64,000 bases of DNA from Serripes groenlandicus (Eukaryota > Mollusca > Bivalvia > Cardiida > Cardiidae), in the NCBI GenBank assembly GCA_031761405.1, contig JASEVX010000007.1:25384859-25448858 (forward strand). Direction: 5' to 3'. How positions within the stretch are numbered: the stretch's first letter is position 1; each line of letters begins with the position of its first letter. The notes below the pieces were generated by a model that ran no database searches, was not told the origin of the DNA, and was given only the letters and a program-made list of their open reading frames with translations. Shown piece after piece: positions 58,001-60,768 of the stretch. The position numbers and the translations under genes are program-made.

Positions 58001-59440
58001 CCACGTTTCGCCCAACGTACGACTCTCTTCAGGGAATCGACCCTGCCAGCCGCAGATGCTACCTCCTTAGGCACAGTGGCTAGTTTGTCTGTAACAATCT
58101 GCCCAGGTTTCCCTCTGTTGGCCTGGACGATAGCCTTGATTTCGGACTTCACCTTCATGGCAGCAATGGCGAACAGATCAGCCTCATGGCTGTGCTCTGT
58201 TGTAGACTTCACCTCTGTAGCAGCACAATCAGTTGTGAGTGCACCTTTGCACTGTTTGCTTGAGCAATGAGTACACTCCCACTGAACTGTTATTTTCAAC
58301 TCTTTCTTCTTAGTGTATGCATACCCTGCATAGCAGAGTTTTCTAGAGCCTTTATTACTGGTTATGAATTCCATATTTGCAGTTGTAATGATGGAACAGA
58401 GGATATGTTTCTTTATATAACAGACATTTTGTGCAGTTTGCGTCCTTTTGCAGTTTGCAATATCAATTGGCAACCTTAATTAATTATTAATTATTAATTG
58501 TCAATTAAAAGCTTTATGTGTAAAAATAACATAATTGGCAATAACCATTCATATGATTCTATGATATCAATTATACATGATAACAGCTAATTAAGGAATT
58601 CCAACAATAAAAAACTTCCTAATTAACATTAGCAGAAAAACCCATAGGGGGTGTTTTGTCCGCCTTGTAAAAACCGTAGGGTGTGTTTTGTCAGCCTTGT
58701 AAAAACTGTAGGGGGTGTTTTGTCCACCTTGTTAAAATGATGAGCCCCACCCCCTGATGGCCATGTTTTTGAACAAGGAACATTTCTACAAAATTATTTG
58801 AAAAACGGCCTTACACTTTCGGAGGAGAAGTTTTTTAAAGTTTTCACTAAAGCCATATAAGGCAAAATTAAAAGGGGATATCTACTGATCATGCACAACC
58901 TCCCAGTAAATATTGAGTACTGTTGGTCTAAGTATTATCCAGTTATAAATCAGACAAGCTGTGGTTTACCAACGGACCGACCAACCAATATGTGCAAAGC
59001 GGTATCGGGATACACCCTCTTCTCTGAAGGGCCTTAGGGGGCTTAACCCTTTCCCTCATATAGACGCTTTCTGATGCCTCTACAGCAGACGGCTTTTTGA
59101 AAACATAGTGACAAAAGAAGAAATTGCTCAAAACGAGCAATTTCTCCTTTTGCCACAATGTTTTCCACTTTTAGTCATAGGTTATCCATTCAATTATAGA
59201 GATTTTCTATTTTTTCAAAAAATATGTTCAAAGTTGTTTGCTGCAGAATTGTCGTATGAGGGAAAGGGTTAATAATAATACATACTTTATAAGTGTAAGT
59301 AATGTGTCTTTTTTCATCCATTGGTCGAGAGTATTATTCATAAAGTGGCTGGAAACAAAAGCTGTAAATGCCCCGTCATGTGGAACAAACACTGTATAGT
59401 TTCTGTCCAGCAACAGTTCCTTATCCGATTGGCTGAAACT
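10377..59440 (-). CDS. stabilin-like FAS1/EGF receptor, 3' part of gene (16 exons, 5' end outside window)
   Basis: The joined exons are 59286-59440, 55659-55776, 53282-53377, 49356-49457, 48736-48831, 46877-47005, 43986-44114, 36567-36755, 34454-34496, 31563-31715, 30265-30446, 27006-27125, 20450-20557, 19776-19913, 11732-11995 and 10377-10493. They total 2139 nt, all introns are GT-AG, and every phase agrees (mostly phase 0; phase 2 after exon 1, phase 1 after exons 9 and 10). Approximate residues: FAS1-a lacking its N-terminus 1-123, FAS1-b 124-266, Cys-rich and EGF cluster 267-485, FAS1-c about 487-613, transmembrane helix about 630-656, cytoplasmic tail 657-712 with NPLF at 703-706. Vertebrate stabilins are endocytic scavenger receptors with this domain order plus a Link domain before the last FAS1 domain; that Link domain is absent here. 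Endocytic scavenging is inferred from the family and the NPxF-type tail motif. The stabilin family call is firm; the exact orthologue is open. Confidence 0.9.
10982..11655 (+). repeat. worn ACAAGAG-type element inside intron 15
   Basis: It begins near 'gaagaggccctgtaaagttcacctgag' and ends near 'agctcaccttgagcacttgg'. The core matches 61620-61900 and 63130-63500 (ttctgacaaagt, caacatgct, gtgtccacaag). The rest of intron 15 (10494-11731) shows nothing else. Confidence 0.55.
11732..11995 (-). CDS. exon 15: end of FAS1-c, transmembrane helix, start of tail
   Basis: This exon gives 88 residues in phase 0 with acceptor TTTCAG and donor CAG|GTAATT. It opens with the closing FAS1 strand pattern (VIKGNIQCTNGIIHLM), then a Ser/Thr-rich linker. 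A hydrophobic helix from GAIVGI to AAVIWI is followed by KTSR, a typical stop-transfer charge. This fixes a type I topology. Confidence 0.9.
12150..15400 (+). repeat. element of the CTCCCC-box family, interrupted by a nested element
   Basis: The 5' box ATGTCTCCCCCTC lies at 12150-12163. The core to about 13500 is a tandem of roughly 110-160 bp units (gggttctgcacatcgccttg, aagtttcatgaaaatcc, gatatggagcggacacga, then GACAGACA runs). A terminus-like ATCTCCACTGTATACAGGGG lies at 13477-13496. A second terminus at 15351-15385 was cut off by the element at 13588-15347. Open frames of 77-126 codons here are repeat by-products. Confidence 0.7.
13588..15347 (+). repeat. ACAAGAG-type element, GCTCGACTA box, nested
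   Basis: The 5' end is CAAGAG, then the hairpin CTGTCGGAGGACAG, then the box GCTCGACTA (13611-13619). The 3' end is a TATTCTTCGAATA hairpin, then TAGTCGAGC (15336-15344) and TAA. The core has three roughly 175-bp units (14760-15270) around 'cttgccctaaaactttaac'. A block with two TGACGTCA sites lies at 13897-13990. Confidence 0.85.
15628..17040 (+). repeat. ACAAGA-type element, AACCAGG box, with internal duplication
   Basis: The 5' end is ACAAGA plus the hairpin CATGGAAATTCCATG and the box AACCAGGTTTTC (15650-15661). The 3' end is a TTTTCCTTCGGAAAA hairpin overlapping GAAAACCTGGTT (16972-16983). The core is a tandem of roughly 160-bp units (cacatcgtcttgatatgg, gtgccaagttatttgaaa, tgaccttgaccttgaa). 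The stretch 16380-16510 already has the 3' terminus plus about 53 bp of flank, repeated at 16910-17040. Confidence 0.8.
17337..18195 (+). repeat. GGCC-family element, older copy
   Basis: It begins GGGGGCCATGATGGCCCTGG and ends with a TTGAGCACTTTGTGTTCAG hairpin and GAGCTAA. The core units are diverged. The region 17041-17336 holds nothing recognised. Confidence 0.65.
18196..19023. repeat. intronic sequence with worn repeat core
   Basis: Worn units ('gagggtcac', 'accaatcaacatg'-like, 'ggtcactgaaggatt') occur at 18680-19020. The matching terminus (TTTGAGCCTTAGGCTCAGGT) lies after the MITE, at 19285-19320, so the MITE inserted into this element. No gene was seen. Confidence 0.5.
19024..19253 (+). 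mobile_element. TTAA-bounded palindromic MITE, full-length
   Basis: TTAA flanks CCCTTTCCCTCATA and its inverted copy at the far end, with TTAA at 19024-19027 and 19250-19253. A central stem GAAATTGCAC pairs with GTACAATTTC. TTAA targets and CCCTTT-type ends are usual for piggyBac-group elements. There is no coding capacity. Orientation '+' means the ATAGACGC arm comes first. Confidence 0.8.
19776..19913 (-). CDS. exon 14: middle of FAS1-c
   Basis: This exon gives 46 residues, phase 0 on both sides, with acceptor GTTTCAG and donor CTG|GTATG. It contains LVLGSVILRNDDFRVHNLTNMAG followed by EQLIVTF, the central strand region of a FAS1 domain. It joins exon 13 (FVPVDKGLPYP) and exon 15 (FYVNNTYVIKG). 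Confidence 0.88.
20195..20402 (-). mobile_element. TTAA MITE, worn copy next to exon 13
   Basis: It has the central GAGAAATTGCTCATTATGAG stem and a GTGGGAAAGCGTTAA end. Its edge is about 50 bp from the exon 13 donor. Confidence 0.6.
20450..20557 (-). CDS. exon 13: FAS1-c first conserved motif
   Basis: This exon gives 36 residues, phase 0, with acceptor TTTTTACAG and donor CCT|GTATGA. It contains YSRKFTLFVPVDKGLP, the FAS1 H1-type motif (TLFVPxD). An acceptor two bases further on is possible but would break the frame. Confidence 0.87.
20677..20906 (-). mobile_element. TTAA MITE, full-length
   Basis: TTAA lies at both ends (20677-20680 and 20903-20906). The ACGGCAATTCTGCAGCAGAC arm comes first. 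The central stem is partly lost (gcttttttggaataatttc). Confidence 0.8.
21035..21265 (-). mobile_element. TTAA MITE, full-length
   Basis: TTAA lies at 21035-21038 and 21262-21265. The central stem AAATTGCACGTTTTGTGCAA is intact. A MITE-like open frame of 79 codons runs across it and is not a gene. Confidence 0.82.
21470..21672 (-). mobile_element. TTAA MITE, diverged
   Basis: It has arms related to the family (gaagcagacaactttaaaac; gcctgctgcagaggcatcga) and a GTGGGAAAGGGTTAA right end. The left end is worn. Confidence 0.5.
21782..22011 (+). mobile_element. TTAA MITE, full-length
   Basis: TTAA lies at 21782-21785 and 22008-22011. The central stem is AAATTGCTCAAGACGAGCAT. Confidence 0.8.
22012..22349. 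other. intron 12 sequence, nothing recognised
   Basis: AT-rich sequence between a MITE and the 65-bp array, with no open frame or repeat identified. Confidence 0.4.
22350..22981 (+). repeat. 65-bp tandem array, about ten units
   Basis: Units start GCACAACCATATCTC at about 22350, 22417, 22482, 22547, 22612, 22677, 22742, 22807, 22871 and 22937. Positions within the unit alternate (AACTAGTCGTT versus AACTGGTCGTT), hinting at a two-unit higher-order period. Confidence 0.9.
23155..23346 (-). mobile_element. TTAA MITE, diverged
   Basis: The end is ATGGGAAGGGATTAA, with an internal aggagaaattgctcatttgc. The left arm is shortened. Confidence 0.5.
23425..23485 (+). repeat. 5' end fragment of the TTGATGC-hairpin element
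   Basis: The string ACAAGAGAAAGTTGATGCAA followed by GGCATCAATGTCGCCGG matches the 5' ends at 53393 and, inverted, at 7235-7275. Only the end is preserved. Confidence 0.65.
23490..24614. other. intron 12 sequence, nothing recognised
   Basis: AT-rich. A worn MITE-like stretch occurs near 23700-23850. Open frames are below 75 codons and show no domain. Confidence 0.35.
24615..24882 (-). repeat. dispersed repeat, copy 2 of the inverted pair
   Basis: Reverse complement of 5843-6110, with shared blocks and small indels throughout. Confidence 0.7.
25005..26480 (-). mobile_element. hAT-type DNA transposon with dead transposase
   Basis: The terminal inverted repeats CAGGCGCGTAGCTGGG (25005-25020) and CCTAGCTACGCGCCTG (26465-26480) match at 15 of 16 positions. 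ATTGA stands on both outer sides (25000-25004 and 26481-26485), a 5-bp direct repeat that is shorter than the usual 8 bp of hAT elements. The interior carries transposase remnants on the minus strand. Confidence 0.8.
25400..26150 (-). pseudogene. hAT/ZMYM-like (DUF4371) transposase pseudogene
   Basis: Minus-strand pieces read in order. IKCKTHAHSLEAAEHF (about 26100-26055) is the end of a TTF-type zinc finger region. Then come CCKHNLAMHGHEDTNSYF and YQAKYNPVLRDHLKNGD, then after a frameshift IQNEVITICGDRISEEIV, FFGYMTDEATDVSTMEQV and ALCLRYFDH. After an internal loss and another frameshift comes GYDGASNMSGKFRGVRA, and finally YNHYRAHCPNLAIACA. This is the order found in hAT transposases of the ZMYM1-like group. 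At least one stop and two frameshifts show it is dead. Confidence 0.82.
26486..27005. other. intron 12 sequence with a MITE remnant
   Basis: MITE-like words occur at 26570-26720 (cagaaatctgtaatttg, cagcaagcatat). Otherwise nothing is recognised. Confidence 0.35.
27006..27125 (-). CDS. exon 12: end of last EGF and start of FAS1-c
   Basis: This exon gives 40 residues, phase 0, with acceptor TTTCAG and donor AAG|GTATG. KCSCKSPFVGDGKTAC completes the EGF begun in exon 11. DIFSTLLTLHGVSSFIK begins the FAS1 domain. The direct EGF-to-FAS1 join within one exon shows that nothing (such as a Link domain) lies between them. Confidence 0.9.
27175..27310 (-). mobile_element. TTAA MITE, worn, near exon 12
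   Basis: The central stem GAAACTGCTCAATATGAGCA survives at about 27208-27228; the ends are worn. Confidence 0.5.
27311..27938. other. intron 11 sequence, nothing recognised
   Basis: AT-rich, with worn MITE words at 27515-27650. No gene was seen. Confidence 0.35.
27939..28722 (+). repeat. ACAAGAG-type element, GGGCCAAGATGGCCC family
   Basis: The 5' end has GGGCCAAGATGGCCC. The 3' end is CCACCTTGAGCCTTGAGCTC, then ACAGGTGATCTAAAA. The core is built on 'tatgtaaaacaagtgaccc' units. An exact 60-bp duplication occupies 28178-28297. Confidence 0.75.
28733..29075 (+). repeat. two-unit tandem repeat of about 165 bp
   Basis: Both units contain ccataatttgcattatatg, ttgggaagggttgtataaag and ttgcacgca. 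The second starts near 28890. Confidence 0.75.
29076..30264. other. rest of intron 11
   Basis: It holds a MITE-like stretch (about 29290-29480) and the left end of another MITE (TTAACCCTTTCCCTCATACG, 29796-29850) broken off inside. No gene was recognised. Confidence 0.4.
30265..30446 (-). CDS. exon 11: two EGF-like modules
   Basis: Two bases complete the Asp split from exon 10, followed by 60 codons. Acceptor is TTATAG and donor CAG|GTTTAA. CSYQNGGCDMDALCTM with CNCLEGFTGDGYDC is one EGF. CDQQNGGCHKRAICSFQ opens the next, finished in exon 12. Confidence 0.9.
30822..30984 (-). mobile_element. TTAA MITE, left arm shortened
   Basis: The right end is AAGGGAAAAGGTTAA. The stem GAAATTGCTCGTTTTGAGCA is intact. 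About 65 bp of the left half are missing. Confidence 0.75.
31138..31335 (+). mobile_element. TTAA MITE, internal deletion
   Basis: It has a left TTAACCCTTTTCC and a right end worn to ACAGGGATAAG. The block holding 'ataggttatccattcaatta' is missing. Confidence 0.75.
31563..31715 (-). CDS. exon 10: CPGG linker and EGF-like modules
   Basis: This exon completes the split Glu, gives 50 codons, and leaves one base for the split Asp. Acceptor is CTTACAG and donor TTG|GTAGG. CPGGPELPCSGHGQC, GDCVCDMGWTGFNC and CMEGWTGDSC follow the stabilin pattern in which a CPGG motif precedes an EGF/laminin-type module. Confidence 0.9.
31716..32665. other. first part of intron 9
   Basis: Worn MITE words occur at 32140-32260 (stem attgctcattatgag). 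Otherwise AT-rich, with no gene. Confidence 0.35.
32666..32913 (+). repeat. 3' end of an ACAAGAG-type element
   Basis: It ends TTGCACTTCGTGCATAGGTGAGCTAA, directly abutting the next element. The body matches 63510-63660 (atgaagattggatgcaaaatg, gttaacaagc, gttgacgac). Confidence 0.7.
32914..34328 (+). repeat. ACAAGAG-type element, GCTCGCC box, composite
   Basis: The 5' hairpin is TTGTCGGAGGACAA, then GCTCGCCTA (32939-32947). The 3' hairpin is GTACTTCGTAC, then TGGCGAGC (34315-34322) and TAAAAA. Inside lie four roughly 130-bp units (33150-33770; aaaaggggcaataactctga, tcccccttttgtgaac), the 5' end of another family at 33075 (GTGCTCCCCGGAGCAC), and three roughly 180-bp units (33770-34240; ttgacccagggtcagg, tatgcgtagatgg). 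Confidence 0.8.
34454..34496 (-). CDS. exon 9: 43-nt micro-exon
   Basis: This exon gives 14 codons plus one base (RNGCCAGYYGQTCA, then the first base of a split Glu). Acceptor is ATGACAG and donor CTG|GTAAGT. The peptide fits the stabilin CCxGxxGxxCxxCPGG motif exactly when joined to exon 10. Confidence 0.87.
34550..34725 (-). mobile_element. TTAA MITE, worn
   Basis: The central stem AAATTGCTTGTTTTGAGCAA is retained; the ends are lost. Confidence 0.5.
34937..35093. repeat. foldback palindrome, two 53-nt arms
   Basis: Arms 34937-34989 and 35041-35093 are reverse complements with one mismatch around a 51-nt loop. The left arm begins AAGGGTTTAATGTATG. It is likely a foldback or MITE insertion. 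Confidence 0.85.
35094..36213. other. intron 8 sequence
   Basis: It contains paired TGACGTCA sites (35213-35220 and 35226-35233) in a block resembling, inverted, 13897-13990. No gene was seen. Confidence 0.4.
36214..36448 (+). mobile_element. TTAA MITE, full-length
   Basis: TTAA lies at 36214-36217 and 36445-36448. The stem AAATTGCACAAAACGTGCAA is perfect. Confidence 0.85.
36567..36755 (-). CDS. exon 8: stabilin-type cysteine-rich segment
   Basis: This exon gives 63 residues, phase 0 both sides, with acceptor CTTCAG and donor ACA|GTAAGC. It contains GSCGECGASWSC and VDGCQGLCYRNKT, Cys-rich sequence after FAS1-b that leads into the CC motif of exon 9, as in stabilins. Confidence 0.88.
36909..37138 (-). 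mobile_element. TTAA MITE, full-length
   Basis: Left TTAA at 36909-36912; the right one is mutated to TTCA. Confidence 0.8.
37139..38111. other. intron 7 sequence with MITE tail
   Basis: A MITE right half at 37290-37379 ends GTGGGAAAGGGTTAA. Worn core words of the GGCC family occur at 37480-37760. No gene was seen. Confidence 0.4.
38112..38709. mobile_element. two fused palindromic elements sharing a middle terminus
   Basis: Two roughly 300-bp units each run from AAGAACATCTTGAAATTGAC to GTCAATTNCATGATGTTCT. Their interiors are rich in CCGCTC and CGTTCCGC words and in AGCGTTC. The middle terminus (about 38394-38440) serves both. Confidence 0.75.
38930..40110 (+). repeat. CTCCCC-box element with two tandem cores
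   Basis: The box ATATGTCTCCCC (38933-38944) pairs with GGGGAGACATA (40097-40107), which follows the hairpin CCCCTGTATACAGGGG. The first core is about five units of 140 bp (gcaaggtgcacaacttcac). The second core is three units of 156 bp (gggttctgcacatcgccttc). A GACA run follows. The 252-codon minus-strand frame here is a by-product. Confidence 0.82.
40160..41263 (+). repeat. AACCAGG-box element, second copy
   Basis: The first about 520 bp are nearly identical to 15628-16150. It has the same 5' hairpin and 3' CCTTCGG hairpin with ACCTGGTT. There are fewer core units than in the other copy. Confidence 0.85.
41354..42397 (+). repeat. GGCC-family element
   Basis: The 5' end is ACAAGAGGGCCATGATGGCC. 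The 3' end is GAGCACTTCGTGCACAGGTG, then AGCTAAAAA. Four or five core units include a poly-C tract at about 42038-42050. Confidence 0.82.
42540..42738 (-). mobile_element. TTAA MITE, worn
   Basis: It contains gagaaattgcttattgtgaac and ends GTGGAAAAAGGTTAA. Confidence 0.5.
42781..43942 (+). repeat. GTCCCCC-box element with 166-bp tandem core
   Basis: The 5' box GGTCCCCCGC pairs with GCGGGGGAC at 43926-43935, next to an AGCTTTCGCT hairpin. The core has about five units of 165-167 bp starting GGGCCATAACTCCGTG near 42893, 43058, 43224, 43391 and 43557. The same phrase (ggtattgatggaaaggggttg) stands before and after the array. Confidence 0.85.
43986..44114 (-). CDS. exon 7: end of FAS1-b
   Basis: This exon gives 43 residues, phase 0, with acceptor TAACAG and donor TAT|GTAAG. 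VTVNGVAIVDQDIFTYGG with VNGIDGLLHPVL is the FAS1 closing motif (NG...DI..xGxxxxIDxxLxP). KCRETSQ opens the Cys-rich part. Confidence 0.92.
44175..45064 (+). repeat. ACAAGAG-type element, ATTATGCCCC box
   Basis: The 5' hairpin is ATGTTTGTCAAACAT, then ATTATGCCCC (44195-44204). The 3' CTTCGAAG hairpin is followed by GGGGCATAAT (45052-45061). The core has about five units of 120-150 bp (gggtgcaggcaatgttgag, gttatcactcggacaagc, ggtcactgtgaccttgacc). Confidence 0.85.
45065..46876. other. intron 6, unassigned coding-like stretches
   Basis: Minus-strand open frames at 45273-45506, 45527-45721 and 45702-45887 follow each other in different frames and are less repetitive than their surroundings. They could be remnants of one broken gene, but no family is recognised. 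Worn MITEs lie at 46095-46315 and 46500-46700. Confidence 0.35.
46877..47005 (-). CDS. exon 6: middle of FAS1-b
   Basis: This exon gives 43 residues, phase 0, with acceptor ACATTTCAG and donor AAT|GTAAAG. It contains TTEYLLYHIV and LTTALGYRHQLDLKVYGW, the central FAS1 part with the YH motif. Its first about 43 nt and its splice acceptor are the last unit of the adjoining tandem array. Confidence 0.9.
46985..48030 (-). repeat. minisatellite made of exon 6's splice acceptor and exon start
   Basis: There are about 17 units of 58-66 bp. On the minus strand each reads ACATTTCAG, then ACCACAGAATACTTACTGTA and CCATATAGTCAAT, then a GATGAAACACT linker. The genuine exon 6 start is the terminal unit. 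Unit variants differ by GTGG loss and by TACATTTC versus ATTACATTTC spacing. Confidence 0.92.
48428..48633 (+). mobile_element. TTAA MITE, slightly shortened
   Basis: TTAA lies at 48428-48431 and 48630-48633. The stem AATTGCACAAACGTGCAATT is present. It lies about 100 bp from exon 5. Confidence 0.82.
48736..48831 (-). CDS. exon 5: FAS1-b first conserved motif
   Basis: This exon gives 32 residues, phase 0, with acceptor TTGCAG and donor GTG|GTAAGT. SSEYTLFVPTNSAMKHL is a textbook FAS1 H1 motif (TLFVPTNxA). Confidence 0.92.
49085..49322 (-). mobile_element. TTAA MITE, full-length, 33 bp from exon 4 donor
   Basis: TTAA lies at 49085-49088 and 49319-49322. The stem GAAATTGCTTGTTTTGACCA is slightly worn. 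Confidence 0.82.
49356..49457 (-). CDS. exon 4: start of FAS1-b
   Basis: This exon gives 34 residues, phase 0, with acceptor TTGTATTTCAG and donor ATG|GTAGC. ILMPYLPTSPDDYPDLETFF then YSIFGDWIM forms the first helix of FAS1-b and joins exon 3 (NIIDK) cleanly. The acceptor and first about 20 nt are the end unit of a large tandem array. Confidence 0.9.
49445..52710 (-). repeat. 45-bp minisatellite made of exon 4's splice acceptor and exon start
   Basis: There are roughly 70 units. On the minus strand each reads TTGATTGTATATCAG, then ATTCTAACACCACATTAACA, then ATGTACCTAC. Because 45 is divisible by 3, runs of units stay open in one frame (LLDCISDSN repeats) and look like proteins of up to 148 codons; these are not genes. 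Worn units (52690-52815) mark the far edge, which ends in a MITE fragment. Confidence 0.95.
52926..53165 (+). repeat. worn GGCC-family 5' end and fragments
   Basis: It begins ACAAAAGGATCAAAGATGGC followed by 'ccttaatcaatcacctcag'. A stretch at 52990-53070 matches 490-580 (ggggaaaatttgat, gtggacactgta). No gene was seen. Confidence 0.45.
53152..53272 (-). mobile_element. TTAA MITE, deleted copy next to exon 3
   Basis: It has aaccctttcccacatacac on the left and gggcaaagggtaa on the right, only about 10 bp from the exon 3 donor. Most of the interior is lost. Confidence 0.6.
53282..53377 (-). CDS. exon 3: end of FAS1-a
   Basis: This exon gives 32 residues, phase 0, with acceptor ATTTTAG and donor AAA|GTAAGT. 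ATVLQSDIICTNGYLNIIDK is the FAS1 closing motif. Confidence 0.9.
53393..53800 (+). repeat. ACAAGAG-type element, TTGATGC hairpin
   Basis: It begins ACAAGAGAAAGTTGATGCAA and then CGCATCAATGTCGCC. It matches 6400-7285 inverted, with part of the interior missing. Confidence 0.7.
53860..54022 (-). mobile_element. TTAA MITE, worn
   Basis: The central attgctaataaagagtaat is a decayed stem; the right end is ATGGGAAAAGGTACA. Confidence 0.5.
54239..54380 (-). mobile_element. TTAA MITE, left half only
   Basis: It holds the cagcagacgactttgaacgt arm and the ggataacctatgac block, then stops at gaaattgcatg. Confidence 0.65.
54408..54621 (+). mobile_element. TTAA MITE, diverged full-length
   Basis: TTAA lies at both ends (54408-54411 and 54618-54621). 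The stem AAATTGCTCATAACAAGCAA is nearly perfect. Confidence 0.75.
54951..55385 (+). mobile_element. TRIM-like miniature LTR retrotransposon
   Basis: Two 165-bp direct repeats (54951-55115 and 55221-55385) begin TGTAA and end TTACA. They differ at only a few positions. Two bases after the first lies TGGTGGCAGCGGTGGGAT (55118-55135), complementary to the 3' end, with CCA, of animal tRNA-Leu (AAG-type). The purine-rich GGAGTGAGAAGTAG precedes the second repeat. AAGG flanks both sides (54947-54950 and 55386-55389), a 4-bp target duplication. The 105-bp interior cannot encode gag or pol, so it must be mobilised in trans. It sits inside MITE-derived sequence. Confidence 0.88.
55410..55642 (+). mobile_element. 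TTAA MITE, ends worn
   Basis: The stem AAATTGCTCAAAACGAGCAA is intact. The ends read TTATCCTTTCCC and AAAAGGGTTGA. Confidence 0.7.
55659..55776 (-). CDS. exon 2: middle of FAS1-a
   Basis: One base completes the split Asn, followed by 39 codons. Acceptor is GATTACAG and donor AAT|GTAAGG. With exon 1 it forms LINYHTLLNGFRLDMLV, the FAS1 YH motif. Confidence 0.9.
55777..56890. other. intron 1 sequence with MITE remnants
   Basis: A worn MITE lies at 56090-56242. A short palindrome (CAGGGAC ... GTCCCTG) lies at 56509-56540. No gene was seen. Confidence 0.4.
57243..57336. repeat. foldback palindrome with arms of about 32 nt
   Basis: CAACTGATTGTCAAATTAAA (left) is answered by TTTAAATTGACAATCAGTTG (right) around a roughly 30-nt loop. 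Confidence 0.8.
57681..58374 (-). pseudogene. FLYWCH-type transposase remnant, catalytic middle deleted
   Basis: From a Met at 58374 the frame gives 157 residues. It starts with a FLYWCH zinc finger (F3, GYAY at 17-20, W32, C34, C42, H61 and H63), followed by a region ending PYPLPEEYTTMRGDEAF. The frame stops at 57901. In another frame from about 57905 the sequence resumes as HNNPSLWTVIQCLQRDAALV and on to a stop at 57681, which resembles the C-terminal part of FLYWCH/MULE proteins. The DDE catalytic domain expected between the two is absent, so this copy cannot transpose itself. Neighbouring plus-strand frames are shadows. Confidence 0.75.
58745..59042 (+). repeat. GGCC-family core interrupted by the Mutator-like element
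   Basis: It resumes with ccccctgatggccatgtttt and 'cactttcggaggagaag'. It passes into a 3' part resembling the ATTATGCCCC-box family (accaatatgtgcaaagc, cttctctgaaggg). Confidence 0.6.
59043..59272 (+). mobile_element. TTAA MITE, full-length, 13 bp from exon 1 donor
   Basis: TTAA lies at 59043-59046 and 59269-59272. The stem AAATTGCTCAAAACGAGCAA is perfect. Confidence 0.85.
59286..59440 (-). CDS. exon 1 in window: FAS1-a first conserved motif
   Basis: This exon gives 51 residues plus two bases of a split Asn. Acceptor is ATTTCAG and donor AA|GTATGT. NYTVFVPHDGAFTAF is the FAS1 H1 motif. The exon starts in phase 0 within a FAS1 domain, so at least one further exon lies upstream; none could be identified before 64000. 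Confidence 0.9.
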
Positions 59441-59515
59441 CTGAAATATAAGAAAGAATAACATTATTTTGCACTTTTTTACCACTCCACTTTCTCTACT
59501 GGTATCTTTTCCTGT

Positions 59516-59712
59516 TTAACCCTTTCCCACATACAACAAATCTTCAGCAGACGACTTTGAAAACAAAGTGACAAAAACCTTAAAAGATAGTTTAATTGTT
59601 AAATAAAGTTGAAAACATTGTGGCTCATCATCAGCAATTTCACCTTTGACCACAATGTTTTCAAAAGTCGTCTGCTGCTATTGTGTCAAAATGTGTCTGC
59701 AGGTGGGAAAGG
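59516..59712 (-). mobile_element. TTAA MITE, diverged
   Basis: Left end TTAACCCTTTCCCACATAC; right end GTGGGAAAGGTATATTA, with the duplicate TTAA lost. Confidence 0.65.
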
Positions 59713-60216
59713 TATATTACATGTACACTTATAACAACAGAAATTTGTGTTATTTATAATGGAAGTGTTTAGATATAGCGAAACCACCTAAGATTAGTTT
59801 ATAATACATGTACATACCGGTAAATATGTACTGAGAAGTCGTAATTTGAAATACCCAGAGATGAGAAAAATCATAGAAATACATGTAATTCCCTTCAGAT
59901 GTTATCAGGCACCCAGATAAAAGGAAATGACATATTCATATATAAAACAGTCACAACCTACGTAATTATACACATTATCACAAAAAAGGTCCCACAAAAA
60001 TAGCTACTTTTTTTCAAAATATCATTTATTCGAGAAATGTCACAAATTTTCATTGATTGTATAAAAATAATATATAATTTATATACCATTGTACTTTTAA
60101 TATGAGAGTTCTCATCCTTTGTAATTTTACGTGCATATCAAAATACAACAGCAGGTCTTTGTTACATGCGTGTTTTTATCACTTGATATAGAATACTTGT
60201 ATAAAAAATTCAATGG
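59713..60216. other. intron sequence, nothing recognised
   Basis: AT-rich; no repeat or coding signal identified. Confidence 0.35.
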
Positions 60217-60446
60217 TTAACTCTTTCCCTCATACGACAATTCTGCAGCAGACGACTTTGAACATATTTTGTCAAACATGAGAAAATCTCTTTAATTGAA
60301 TGGATAACCTATGACAAAAAGTGGAAAACATTGTGGCAAAAGGAGGAATTGCTCGTTTTGAGCAATTTCTTCTTTTGTCACTATGTTTTCAAAAAGCCGT
60401 CTACTGCAGAGGCGTCAGAAAGCGTCTATATGAGGGAAAGGTTTAA
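60217..60446 (-). mobile_element. TTAA MITE, full-length
   Basis: TTAA lies at 60217-60220 and 60443-60446. The stem GAATTGCTCGTTTTGAGCAA is present. Confidence 0.82.
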
Positions 60447-60552
60447 TGAAAGAGCTAATGGTTTTGAGCAATTTCTTCTTTCGTCGCCATGTTTTCAAAA
60501 GGCCGTCTGCTGCAGAGGTGTCAGAAAGCGTCAATATGAGGGAAAGGGTTAA
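60447..60552 (-). mobile_element. TTAA MITE right half, in tandem with the previous copy
   Basis: It starts at the central hairpin (gttttgagcaatttc) and ends GGGAAAGGGTTAA, a partial direct duplication of the preceding element's right half. Confidence 0.75.
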
Positions 60553-60576
60553 ATGTAACTAGGATCGATACAAGCG

Positions 60577-60768
60577 TTAACTCATTCCCACATACAGACG
60601 CATCTGTAGCAGATGACTTTTGAAAACATCGAGCAATTTCTCCTTTTGTCACAATATTTTCAACTTTTTTCGATAATGATACCTACAATTATAGAGATTT
60701 TCCATATTTTTGAGTAGACATTTTAAAAGTCATCTGCTACAGATTTGCTGTATGTGGGAAAGGGTTAA
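60577..60768 (+). mobile_element. TTAA MITE, diverged
   Basis: TTAA lies at 60577-60580 and 60765-60768. The central stem has lost its left arm. Confidence 0.7.

Larger units (their letters stand above)
56951..58744 (-). mobile_element. Mutator-like element with long terminal inverted repeats
   Basis: The left end (56951-57096) and right end (about 58641-58744) are inverted copies built of roughly 33-bp sub-repeats containing ACAAGGTGGACAAAACACCC. The interior has an AT-rich part with an AATAATATTGTTAATATAAA run (57420-57555), a foldback at 57243-57336, and a broken transposase. The flanks are GGCC-family sequence on both sides, so it inserted there. No clear 8-11 bp target duplication was found next to the C-rich left flank. 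Confidence 0.7.

Noticed and set aside
57672..58479. Plus-strand open frames of 65-139 codons
   Set aside because: They are shadows of the minus-strand FLYWCH transposase remnant.
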